Origin: Daedaleopsis sinensis
Lineage: Eukaryota > Basidiomycota > Agaricomycetes > Polyporales > Polyporaceae
Direction of reading: 5' to 3'
Length of the DNA: 64,000 bases
Assembly (NCBI GenBank): GCA_033807695.1
Contig: CM066307.1
Location: 496,001 to 560,000 of the forward strand
A program made the position numbers and the translations under genes. Under the pieces are notes generated by a model that worked only from the letters and a program-made list of their open reading frames with translations, did not search any database and had not been told where the DNA came from. Each line of letters opens with the position of its first letter. Positions within the stretch are counted from its first letter, which is position 1. Below are positions 55,000-64,000 of the stretch, one piece after another.

Positions 55000-55847
55000 T
55001 TGCAGCACACGTGGGGACAAAGCGGAGTCTCTGCGGTCTCCGCACCTGCCGCCCGGAAAAGTGCCTCTGTGACGTCTGTGTCAGCCCCACCAACTCCCCA
55101 TCGCCGCCCGCGCACCTTCCTCATCTCCCTGGTGACTACCCCAATCCGGCGCACCCGTGAGCGGTCCTCCGCGGAGGTTGACACTATCTTGGAGACGCAG
55201 CGTCTTGCAGATGATCAGCAGGCCCAACAGGTCTCTGGTGAGTCCTCAACGACTCCGCAGGGCGCAGATCCGCTCCCTGGGTTGCTCCTCACGTCTCCGG
55301 CAGTCGACGCTCCCCCCTCCATGCATCTGGACTCTCCTCCAAATGCTCCGGAGAGCGACGAGTTTGGACCGGTGGTAGGGCCCAAAGACCCTGTCATTCA
55401 GGACTGGGAGATGGAGTTGTACGAGCCGAATCCGGTGGAGTTTGACGAGGATGCTCCGGCAGGGGAGGTTGGGGAATGCACGGTCACAAGCCTTCTCAAG
55501 CTTGGTGAAGTCGGAGAACACGAACTCCGTGTTCTTGAAGTACTCCGGGAGATCGTCCGGGAGTACACCCTCCTCATCACCGGCAGTCTGACAGAGCAGG
55601 ATGTCGCCCATCGTCATTCCCATAGCCAGGCAATAGAGCTGAACCGGGCCCGGTCCTACGTCAAGGCCGGGAGAACTCTCGAGCCATTCGAGCAGACGTC
55701 CCACCTGCACATGAGATGTGTGGATCTCCTCCGGAACATGCGCACCCTCATAAGACCACAAGATCCAGGAGTGGTTCTTGACACTCGCCCCCTTTGGATC
55801 TTGCTTCAGCTGTTATTTGATTCGAATGAGCGAGAGTGCACGTAGTA

Positions 55848-57525
55848 TCAGGATGCGTAGGAGTCACAACTCACAAGATTTTCGACACGGGATACCATGT
55901 TCTGGTACTCCGATATCGCACAGAAGTGCCGGAAGTACTCGACCTTGTGTGCGGGAGCATCCTTCACCTGGATCGGAGCAAGTCTGCCGCTGCGGAAGTC
56001 GATGTCGACGTCGTTCTCGGTCGCTTTGCCTTTGCCCTTGCTCTTAGATGCGGACTTGGATGCGGACTTCCTTGTCGTCGCGTGCGGAGTCTTCGGCATG
56101 TCCCCGCCGGAAGGCTGTCGACTAGGTGGGCCTGTCTCGATGTCCGCGTCCGGGTTGGGGGGGGTCCTCATCATCGTCCTCATCTTCCCCGGCAGCCCCG
56201 GATTGGCTGTGCTCTTCCTCGTCTTCAGGGCTCTCATCACCCAAGTCGAACGTCCTCTCGCCTGCGAGCCATGGTTCTTTGTCGATGGAGCTCTCCGAGT
56301 CGGTGGAACTCTCCGCGTCAGACTCATTAGGGTTCACTCTCTTGCCCTCTTTCTTCCGGGGGGCCTTGGCAGCCCGCTGGCATTTCCGAGAGGCCTTAGT
56401 ACCCTTCCGACGACTTTTCCGGCTCTTGGTAAGTTCGTCTTCCTCGTCTTCGTCTCGGAGTCCTCTCGCGAAAGTGACTGCGGTCTTGCCTTTCCGACGA
56501 GCAGCCTTCTTCTTCACTGGAGCGACAGGCTCCGTGTATTCTGCATCGTAGATGTTGCGGTCCTTGCCCCATGACGAGAGCATGAATCGAACAGGCTCCT
56601 CTTCAGAGTCCTCCGGAGGGTTCTCGATGCCGACGATGTGATTAATGACCGCGACGACAGCGTCCATCGGCATGTGCTCCGGGTCGTTAATGGCCACGTC
56701 TTCGGGCAGCATGCCATCCTCGAAGAACTTCTCCGGCTGCTTTGCCATGAGAGCCCAAGGAGTCCGGACCGTAGTCGATCCTGCAGCCCACTCTGCAAGT
56801 CGATCAGTGCCGCACGACTACAAGGGAGAGACCGGACGTACGGTGGTGAATTCCTAAGTACGTTCGTAGCAGCTTCTTCGCATACTCTCCACGAGGGATA
56901 GCCTTGCCCTCTGCGGTGACGTTGAACATGATCGGAAGGCCAGTGTCCTCGTACGTCTCAAACTCGATCTGTCCCGGCTGGCGTTTCCGAGCCTTGTCCA
57001 TCATCTCGACAACGTCTGCATTTGGATTCTCGGGGTCGATGAGTCCGGGGAAGAAGTTCCAAACGGTGTCTCTGAAGTTCCGGTCCCAGTTGGGAAGCTT
57101 CCGGAACTCTGGGATGTTCTCGTCACGACTGTGGAGAAGCTGCGAAGTGTCGTAGCTTCAAAGTCACTCAGCAGAGTAATGTGATGCGGAATACAGTGCA
57201 ACTCACACCACGGCTTGCATATTGCCGTCCTCATTCTTGTACATACCATACATGAAGAGTGGCATGCCACACTGCCGGTGGAAGAGCTCGCACACCGCGC
57301 GCATCCAAGATGCCGCACGCTTGCTTGCAATACTACTCGGTCCGTTGAACCTGGAGTGAGAGTCCGCACCGTGCGGACACTGCAAAGTGCACCCACAAAG
57401 GCTTGTACTCGTCCTGCGGGCCCTTCACATTCCACTCCTCTGCCAAATCCTCGTAATGCTGCTTCTCCTTGGGGGGGAGACTCAACCAGAGCTCTGTCCA
57501 TGTGTCATTCCACCGCTACATATTT
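55848..57525 (-). pseudogene. HMG-box-like nuclear protein gene of the KDZ cassette, frameshifted
   Basis: A multi-exon gene on -. The 5' exon near 57525-57390 encodes LWLSLPPKEKQHYEDLAEEW, which resembles helix 3 of an HMG box. The following exons give SIASKRAASWMRAVCELFHR, CGMPLFMYGMYKNEDGN, NIPEFRKLPNWDRNF and AEGKAIPRGEYAKKLLRTYL. A 3' exon (56748-56122) is Lys- and Glu-rich. A run of eight G at 56157-56164 (C on the coding strand) breaks the frame. One base fewer would join a basic and folded C-terminus (KSKGKGKATENDVDI; APAHKVEYFRHFCAI) ending near 55848. Without that correction it stops about 15 codons later. The start is uncertain. It is divergent from the TET/JBP gene, sharing its promoter region. 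The gene is likely a DNA-binding partner (inference). Confidence 0.55.
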
Positions 57526-57690
57526 ATCAGATCTGACTGCAGTCCTCGCGACAGACCACGTCAGTATCTGAAACATGCGTTACCGCTTAGATCAGGAACA
57601 GCGGAAGTGTGGTACACAATCACAGCCTCGTGTACACCACGCATTGTCGAGCTATCCGGATTCTGCTGATGCTCCTGCTCGTCATCTCCC
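57526..57690. promoter_or_regulatory. Intergenic promoter region between HMG-like and TET/JBP genes
   Basis: Both divergent genes must be driven from here or from within their first exons. A CATG at 57690-57693 could serve as start codon on both strands (57692 on -, 57691 on +), so at least one true start lies elsewhere. Confidence 0.35.
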
Positions 57691-59105
57691 ATGTCGCTCC
57701 CCTGCCCGCCAATTGACACCAGAAAACGTGCTGAAATCACGAAGTTCATTGTCGGACTGCACAGTCTGTACTGTACAAAGGATGACAGCACACTCCGAAC
57801 TGCTCCGGATGTCTCGGAAATCGCTCCGCCATCTGGTATTAGCCAAAGCCTTATGGGAGACTGTCATGCCGTTGCGCGCGCACTAGTCTCAGCTTTGCGG
57901 AACAACTGTACCGTGTTTTCCCCGTGTCCGCATGGGTCAACTGTTGATGTCTATGCTACAGATAGCGTCAGCTGGGACGCGACTACGTATGCATCCCAGC
58001 TCAAGAAGACCTGCACCGCTACTGTGGATAAAGAGGACAAATTGACAAGAGCATTCGAGCCTCTGGTTCTGGCAGAGGTTGTACTCGACCGGACTCGACC
58101 GCTCCCCGTGGTTTCCGAGCCTGCTGTCTTCACAGACTGTGAGGGACGGATCATGGCTGTATCGTTGCCATCACTGCTTGCAGTCCGTCATCAGGTCAGC
58201 TACACTATACAGCTGACCTCTCCGCATACTCACTAGCCCATTCAGAAGGCTGTGACGGAGGCCGCATCTATTATCGCAGATCAGCTCAAGATTCAGAAAA
58301 CTCCGGAAGGGCGGAGCTCTCAGAAGAACTGGCAGCGGGCCAACGAGTACTACACCCCAGGGAAAGCCTTGAAGTCCGGACAGGTCACTCTCGGACCGGC
58401 ATGGTTTGAGCTCGGGTGGCAGGTTAGTCTTTCGATTGGTTGCAGACACACACAGCTTATCTCGTCCGTCAGTCCAAAGACCCCATTGTTCTGGCAGACA
58501 CCAAGACTCCGGCAGCAATGCGATGGATGCAAGCACTGAAGGAGGTCGGAGCATTGATGGATGGTGTCATTGCAGTCCTTCATCCCGAGCTCTACCGCGT
58601 CATCCGTGAACGACATGCGACACTACATCTCAACGACGCAGACCTCCGAGCATTTGTCGAGGCCTGGCCCTCGTTCTATCATGGGGCGCAGATGATCGTC
58701 AATCGGGAGACAATCATGCACCGTGATCAGAACGGTCTTCTGGGCTGGCTCGACACTTTGCTGAGTGTAGGAACCTATGGAGACAAAGCAGTCCTCGCTT
58801 TGGGCACGTTCGGAGCTAGTGTTCCGTATGACTCCGGCTCTCTCGTGATGGTCAGCTCACGCGTGGTGCTCCACGGAGTTCCTTCCGTCCCACCCAATCG
58901 GATCTGCTTAGCATGGCCGTGGAAGGACGGGATCATCCCGAAGCCAGAGAGGGGGGATTTACCAGAGTGGGCGAAACTACCTAGATGTACATGTAAAGCA
59001 TCCCTGTCACCTATCGGGCATCTTGTCTCTTGTCCTGTACACCAGTGCGCCCTCCGACGCGATGCCAGTTGGACGTACCGTACCTCCTCCAGTATCCAAG
59101 TATAA
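57691..59105 (+). CDS. TET/JBP family 2-oxoglutarate/Fe(II) dioxygenase, 440 aa, three exons
   Basis: TET/JBP enzymes oxidise the methyl group of 5-methylcytosine or thymine in DNA, using 2-oxoglutarate, oxygen and Fe(II). Exons 57691-58194, 58237-58422 and 58473-59105 are in phase; the second intron needs the acceptor at 58471-58472 rather than nearer CAGs. The double-stranded beta-helix core shows NRETIMHRDQNG (His313 and Asp315 as the HxD pair), the distal His in VVLHGVP (about 364) and the 2OG-binding Arg in NRICLAW (about 373). The region before it (RWMQALKEVGALMDGVIAVL, HPELYRVIRER) is also typical. All four key residues are present, so activity is plausible. Fungal copies of this family are commonly linked to KDZ transposons, and a KDZ transposase follows directly. 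The exact start is uncertain. Confidence 0.87.
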
Positions 59106-59109
59106 CGAG

Positions 59110-61025
59110 ATGACAGCAGTAGTCCGTCAGACCGCACGGGGAACACGGATCACAACAAAGCGGACGAGGTCCGAGCCAAAGACAGTTCCTGCAAAGTTGT
59201 CGCAAACTCCCAATGCCACTCCGTCTCGCGCCAGTCCGATTACTCCCCTGGAGTCCGAGGAAATCGATATGGGTTTCAATGAGCACACGTTTACGGAGTC
59301 CGCAAAGAAATCCAAGGTCAGTAGCTGGGGAATATGGAAGCCCGCACATGAGCTCAACCAGTCCACATGCTACATAGAGTCAGAATGACTGTCAACGTGA
59401 ATTCCTCGGACTGCGTGCAGAGTACCTCTATCTCGGACTCAGTTTAAACACCCTACCTCCTTTGGAGCTCGGTGTGTGTGGACACACAGCCAGCTGGCGA
59501 TGTACAGACTGTATCGGCGCTCCGGCATACTGTGCCCCTTGTCTCCGTGTTACTCATCTCCGTCTTCCGTTCCACCGGGTTGAACACTGGACCGGTACAC
59601 ACTTCCGCCGGAGCTGGCTGCGTACTGTCGGAGTGCAGATACATTGCGGACACGGTGGTCAGCCATGCCCAACACATCCGTACATGCAGTCCGCGGAGAT
59701 CTATAGCAAAAGGACGAGCTCCGCGGGGCGCTGGGACACTCCGGACGCCGAGGGACGATCTGAACAGATTGAAGAACCAGACCGGGAGCTGTTCTTTGTC
59801 GACGAAGATCCTGAAGGACTTAAGGACGAAAACATGGACTATCTCTTTGATGAGATTGACAACGACATCCCTCTCGCTCCACTGGCAGAACTACCGGTTT
59901 TCGGAGAACCCGTAACAGGAGTCACGAGCTCCGCGGAGCTCATGTCTAGCACCCGGAGCCTGGTGATTGTTGACATCACCGGTGTTCACGAGGTCCCGGT
60001 GGTATTCTGCCGATGTCCGAACCATGCCCGTGATGATCTACAGCTTCTGTGCATGAATCTGTACCCAGCCTCCTCAGTCCGCCCACGTACTGCCTTCACT
60101 ACACGGTTGCTGGATGACTTTTTGCTGGACAACAAGGAGACTCATACTTCTCCACGGAACTACTTTAACAAGCTCCGTCGTATGACGAATGCTGCATTTC
60201 CGCACATGGCCCCGGTGCGTTTGGAGACATTATCCGAGCTCCCTTATATGCTGACCTAGGGTACAGGATCGGTATTGTGAGCTCCTCCGTGTCTCCAGGC
60301 AGTGGCGGAATCTCAAGTCAAGGAAGTGGAACGGCTACGGTCACCGCTCCGAGGAGCCTGGGCAAGGAGACCTGGCTGTCCATTGTCCGGCGTGCCCTCA
60401 GCCCGGAGTTAACCTCCCGGAGAACTGGCAGGACAACCAGAGGGGTGAGCCTGCTCCATATGATCATCCGCTCCGTCTGACATTGCTGCAGGTGGAAGTA
60501 CACACACTCAATCGTTCTCGACGGCAATTTCAGCACGCAGCATTGTCGTATGAAGAACCCGGAAGACGATGTGGCCCTCGCAGATGGACATGGGTTTATG
60601 GTCACGGACACTCCATACAAAGCTCACCTGAAGTCTGCTACAGTGTTCAAAGAGGTACGTGAGGGTAGATAGTGACTACGTTGGCTCCGGGTGACCGCTC
60701 CACGCAGGAGAATACTTGCAATGACCACAGGGTGGTATTGAACTCCAAGATCGAACGGGCCAAGCTAGAGGCCACCGGCATCGGAGCGGCAGCCTGCTCT
60801 AGGCACGGATTCTTTTGTCCGCATGCCTGCGTGGACTTCCACGGAGGGGAAGGGTATGTAGTCACTCGGTTGCATCCTCCACGGAGACGCTCACACTGAG
60901 GAACTTAGCCAAAAGAATATGGACTATGTGCTGCACTGGGTGCTGGTGTATCTCAACGGACTCACCATTATCCTGGTCCTCTACGACATAATGTGTCAAT
61001 ACTACACACACCTCCGTGAGCGGTG
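59110..61025 (+). pseudogene. KDZ transposase, truncated before its catalytic Glu
   Basis: A multi-exon frame starting four bases after the TET/JBP stop. Exon 1 (59110-59316) is basic and Ser/Thr-rich; exon 2 starts at 59378 (SQNDCQREFLGLRAEYL). The CxC2-type cysteine cluster follows (CGHTASWRCTDCIGAPAYC, LRLPFHRVEHWTGTHF). The core has VDITGVHEVPVVFCRCPNHA, LDDFLLDNKETHTSPRNYFN, VLDGNFSTQHC (first catalytic Asp), EDDVALADGHGFM, KLEATGIGAAACSRHGFFCP and LVLYDIMCQYYTHLRER (second Asp). It then stops near 61025, before the segment (FHVHGHQ and GEIxETLW in intact relatives) that carries the catalytic Glu. One junction near 60445-60495 does not splice cleanly. The protein is not expected to be active. 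Confidence 0.85.
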
Positions 61026-62060
61026 ATGGGAGGGCACCGGCGATCTACTAGGAAAACCCAGCAGATACAACGCCGGGCAGACTCTCCGAAGGGTGCGAGG
61101 TGGACCTCTGGTTCCCGAGCAGCCGGAACGAACGGCTACGGCGAGACGCGCACGTCGAAGGCCGACGATGGGGAAGAGACGGGGGAGAAGAGCTACGACG
61201 AGCGGGGAGCGCAGGGGAACGTGGACTCGAAGGAGACCTCACCAACAATGAAGACGACAGGGAGCACGCCGTGTACGAAGTATCGCTGTACTCGCGCCTG
61301 TATCGATGTGGGGGATGGGGGATCTGAAGCTACAAGTCCCGTACGCGGGCATCCTATCTACTGCTACCATCCCGTGCGGTACCTCGAACCTCGTCCAATC
61401 CGGAGCCTCCAGCGCGGTCCGCCCGGCGGCGCCCGCTCGCAACCCTCTGCCCTACTCTCCAGTGTCTCCTGAAACTACCTCGAACCCGCCTTGTCGCAGT
61501 CCCGCAAGGAGGCGGAACCGTGGCTAAACCCTCGGCCTGGGCGCCAGTCGGATCCTACCGCCTGGTCTCGTTGAACGGTCAGGAACGGCTACGCCTGGAC
61601 CCCTGTACCGTCGCCTACGCCTGCGACTAGCGTGTCATCGGTCCCGCATGATGCCTGTAACCTAAACTGTGGCCCGATCTGGTCTCGGGTGTCGGGGCGA
61701 TCCTCAGGCTGCTGCCCAGCCTCCTGCCGGGGCCGCGGAGAACACTCGCAAGACTCCTACGGGCGCAGCCCGTTGGAGGGAAGGGTGTCGCGCCCGTTGG
61801 AGGCCGGAGGCTCGCGCGCTGCGTGGGCCGCATGAGGCGTACCGTCCGACGGCCTTGTCGGGGGGATGTGGTGGTCCTGGAGTGGGAGACCGAGGGCAGG
61901 GACTCCGTACTGGCCAGCGTGTCGTAGTAGGCATCGTCGTATATCGGCGATGGCGCGAAAAGCGGGGCTGGCGCCACTACAGGGCGCATCATCTCCCCCC
62001 AACTGAAATCGGGACCGTCCCCGGTCCCTCCGTGATGCCTTCCCGAACCTCCGCGCGCAG
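61026..62060. other. GC-rich stretch, no clear gene
   Basis: Open frames occur on both strands but none continues the KDZ transposase or shows a domain. Upstream exons of the gene ending at 62634 may lie here; I could not place them. Confidence 0.4.
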
Positions 62061-62634
62061 CCCTTCCCGAGCAGCCCGTTGAACCCGGACATGCTGGCTC
62101 GTGCGCATGCGCTGGCGGCCCGACAGCTCGAGCGCGCCATTGTCGAATTCGAGGTCCTAGCCGACGCGGGGTCCGAGGGGCAACTGCAGGGCATGGAAAC
62201 CGAGCTGGTCGCTCTGGCCGACATGGTGGTGAGACGTCCTCTGTCCACCTCCCTCTAGCCACGCCTGACGTAGTCCGCAGGGCGCGCTTGCCCTCGTCAG
62301 TACCCCCGCTTCCGTTTTGGCCGCCTACATCGCTCGCGTCGAGAGGGCGACCCTGGACGGCTGGCGTGATATCGGCCGTGATGCCTTCCTCACATTCCAG
62401 AACCGTGTGGCCTCCGACCGCCGCCTCCTTCGCATCGACCAGGTCGTGACCCAACGCGCCATCGCCCAGCGGTCCCTGGTTGAACTCCGTACCCTCCGCC
62501 GTACCGCCGACTGCGCCGAAGGGGAGGGGATCCTTCTCGCGCCTGCACTTGACGAATGTATCCGGGACCTAGAGGCTGAACGGGAGACCCTCAACGCCGA
62601 GTTGTCCGCTCTGTGCGGCCATAACTACTTCTAG
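62061..62634 (+). CDS. Partial gene: last two exons of a coiled-coil protein
   Basis: Exons 62061-62228 and 62281-62634 are joined by a 52-bp GT-AG intron in phase, following an acceptor CCGCGCGCAG. They encode a helical, heptad-rich region (LARAHALAARQLERAIVEFE, ELVALADMV, LAAYIARVERATLDGWRDIG, VVTQRAIAQRSLVELRTLRR, CIRDLEAERETLNAELSAL) that ends at a TAG. The 5' part was not identified. I do not recognise the family. Confidence 0.45.
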
Positions 62635-62865
62635 GTGGCCGGCCACGCGACCCGCGGGAGGGGGGTGGTGGTGCTTCGTACGTAGTGGTCGCCGCTGCCG
62701 TGTCCGCCTTCCTGTAGGGTCCCTGCCCGCCTTGCTAAAGTAAGGCCAGGGGGTACATCGTGCTTCCCCGCCGCTTGGTCAGCCCGTGTGCCGTTCGCCT
62801 CGACTGTCGGTCCTACGCGAGCGCGCTGTCGTATCGTGTTCATCAGTCCGTCACTACTGGTTTCC

Positions 62866-63180
62866 CCAATTGTATTATAAACACCCACATAAGTGCCCGA
62901 ACCCTTGTGTATTTCGTGGGGGAATTGTAATATCAAACTATGTGCAGGGATTGTAATATAGCAAGGGGGGGCCGTTGTAATACAAGTCTGGCCAAAAGCG
63001 GAGCATTGTAATATCATCTGACATCTTGTACTACTAATTGTAATACATATGGGCTCCTTCTATATATCCTTGTACAACTGTTGTAATATCTGTAGGACAC
63101 CTTGTAAAACCTAGGTCAGGTGATGTTCTACAACTGGTAACTATTGTAAAATGATACTGTAATCATTGTAAAACAAAAGT
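62866..63180 (+). repeat. Dispersed array of TTGTAATA-type motifs
   Basis: TTGTAATA or close variants (TTGTATTA, TTGTAAAA) occur about eleven times, near 62868, 62923, 62948, 62972, 63006, 63040, 63080, 63103, 63146, 63169 and, further away, 63402. Most have the same orientation at irregular spacing of about 20-40 bp. Such arrays are typical of the subterminal, transposase-binding regions of large DNA transposons. The surrounding DNA is AT-rich. Confidence 0.65.
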
Positions 63181-64000
63181 GGACCAATCTACCGGTATTT
63201 TGGGCGCTTTTTTGATATCCTAATGCAGTAGATCATGATGTCATTGTTTGTGAGCGCTTTTTTGATGTCCAAATGTGGTAGGTCCTCTACTGAACTCCCA
63301 ATATTGCAGCCTATATAGCTCCCCCAGATCTTCATGAAAATAGATGATTGTAGGCTCATTCTGTTCGCAGTTTTGAGTACTATCAGATGGTGTATAGTAC
63401 CAATTGTATTACCCAATAGAATACTGTATATGCTGCAATTGGGTCATAAACCACCAAATTATGATGGTATATTGGCTTATACCAGTAGTAAATGTGCATA
63501 TAGCTTGATACAAAAGACACCAGTGGATGGTAGGGTGCTGCGGCGCACTAGGGGGCAAATATCATGGTCATACATGCAGGACTGATGGAGATATACTATA
63601 TGCAGGGATTTTCAAAAGCTGCACTTGTATTTGGCCAGTACCAGGCTAGCGGGATGTCGATAGCTATCCCCCTTACTACCATTATATTCGTATTCTCAAG
63701 GGCTTTCAAATGAGTTATTACACAGGTCAGATCGTGGGCCTGACCTGACGCTCTCCTCCTACCTCACTTCCCATCAATCCCCCTCTAGCCCCTTGTGCTG
63801 TCCATGAATTGCTACAGAATTTTGTACAGTTTCTTCTGGTTATATCGACAATAGCCTCGTCCATTTTCAAAGCTCTAGCCCCCTTTACTGGTGCGTGGTG
63901 AACTTGTGCACACTTTATGCACCTAAATCATCCAGGCAGAATATCTTTGTGAATATATGGGATCTTATTGTTCTATTTTCTGCAATGTCTTCCAATTGTG
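63181..64000. other. AT-rich right end without a recognised gene
   Basis: Short frames only. A direct repeat of GCGCTTTTTTGAT lies at about 63206 and 63255. Composition differs from the GC-rich host genes. The feature, if any, continues beyond the window. Confidence 0.45.

Larger units (their letters stand above)
42149..55845 (+). pseudogene. Large coiled-coil gene split by an LTR retrotransposon and a CATCAG element
   Basis: The 5' part (42149-44509) is a 786-codon frame with a possible 42-bp intron at 43251-43292. It has an N-terminal coiled coil (about residues 25-115), a conserved-looking patch (LYLVWLACQRVAAGEVKVEM, then YHNKMYAVPLWWYQVCADHR), Pro/Ser repeats with PVAGPSS, and a helical C-terminus. 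It ends at a TGA (44507-44509), but the same frame stays open for 425 codons once both insertions are removed: 44510-44607, 53103-53435 and 55002-55845 are in phase. No in-frame ATG starts the second part before its body, so I read the TGA as a nonsense mutation in one gene. Alternatively these are two genes. I do not recognise the family. Confidence 0.55.
42149..61025. mobile_element. Probable KDZ-type transposon cassette, decayed and invaded (boundaries approximate)
   Basis: KDZ (Kyakuja-Dileera-Zisupton) transposons of mushrooms are known to carry TET/JBP dioxygenase genes. Here a truncated KDZ transposase (59110-61025), a TET/JBP gene (57691-59105), an HMG-like gene (55848-57525) and a split coiled-coil gene (42149-55845) lie next to one another. 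A Ty3/Gypsy element and a CATCAG element are inserted. I could not find terminal repeats, so the outer limits are simply those of the genes. Membership of the coiled-coil gene is inferred from position alone. Confidence 0.5.

Noticed and set aside
1..64000. CRISPR arrays, prokaryotic operons, ribosome binding sites, rRNA and tRNA genes
   Set aside because: The DNA is eukaryotic with spliced genes; I found no tRNA-like or rRNA-like sequence by eye, though a tRNA scan would be needed to exclude a small gene.

Overview
The window is nuclear DNA from a filamentous basidiomycete. Short GT-AG introns of about 50 bp, two Plavaka transposases, a KDZ transposase, a TET/JBP dioxygenase and an Hsp70-like protein with the fungal repertoire all point to Agaricomycetes, probably a polypore. 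Most of the 64 kb is accessory DNA built by transposons, often nested, with only a few ordinary-looking genes. All gene models and splice sites were read by eye.

Layout. 1-6981: a Plavaka-type DNA transposon (copy A) that runs off the left edge. It holds an intact four-exon transposase (+) and a divergent accessory gene (-) that is cut by a smaller element at 577-1912. 6982-11390: GC-rich DNA with no convincing gene, including a tandem array of about 165-bp units. 11391-13850: a DUF4112 membrane-protein gene with a TA-flanked MITE in intron 2, then a convergent gene of unknown function. 14810-22116: a complete second Plavaka element (copy B) with matching terminal inverted repeats, a TG target duplication, a multi-exon transposase (-) and a divergent accessory gene (+). 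A 1-kb inverted copy of part of that accessory gene touches its right end (22117-23110). 24639-26334: a coiled-coil gene (-). 26694-27691: AT-rich, gene-free DNA with degenerate inverted repeats.

27843-41593: two paralogous P-loop ATPases pointing away from each other (copy A on -, broken by a 1321-bp element at 30697-32017; copy B on +, intact), with an Hsp70-like gene between them that has a 770-residue repetitive tail. 42149-61025: a decaying KDZ-type transposon cassette made of a large coiled-coil gene split by two insertions, an HMG-like gene (-), an intact-looking TET/JBP dioxygenase (+) and a KDZ transposase (+) that lacks its C-terminal catalytic part. A young Ty3/Gypsy chromovirus (44608-53097, 395-bp LTRs, TTGCC target duplication) sits inside it. 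61026-64000: a partial unknown gene and an AT-rich tail with an array of TTGTAATA motifs.

The strongest result is a family of elements whose ends read CATCAG...CTGATG with 2-bp target duplications. Three non-autonomous copies (577-1912, 30697-32017, 53436-54999) each interrupt a coding exon, and removing each one restores the reading frame. The same ends bound Plavaka copy B, which supplies a candidate transposase for the family. The second is the KDZ + TET/JBP cassette, in which the DNA-modifying enzyme still looks intact while the genes around it have decayed.
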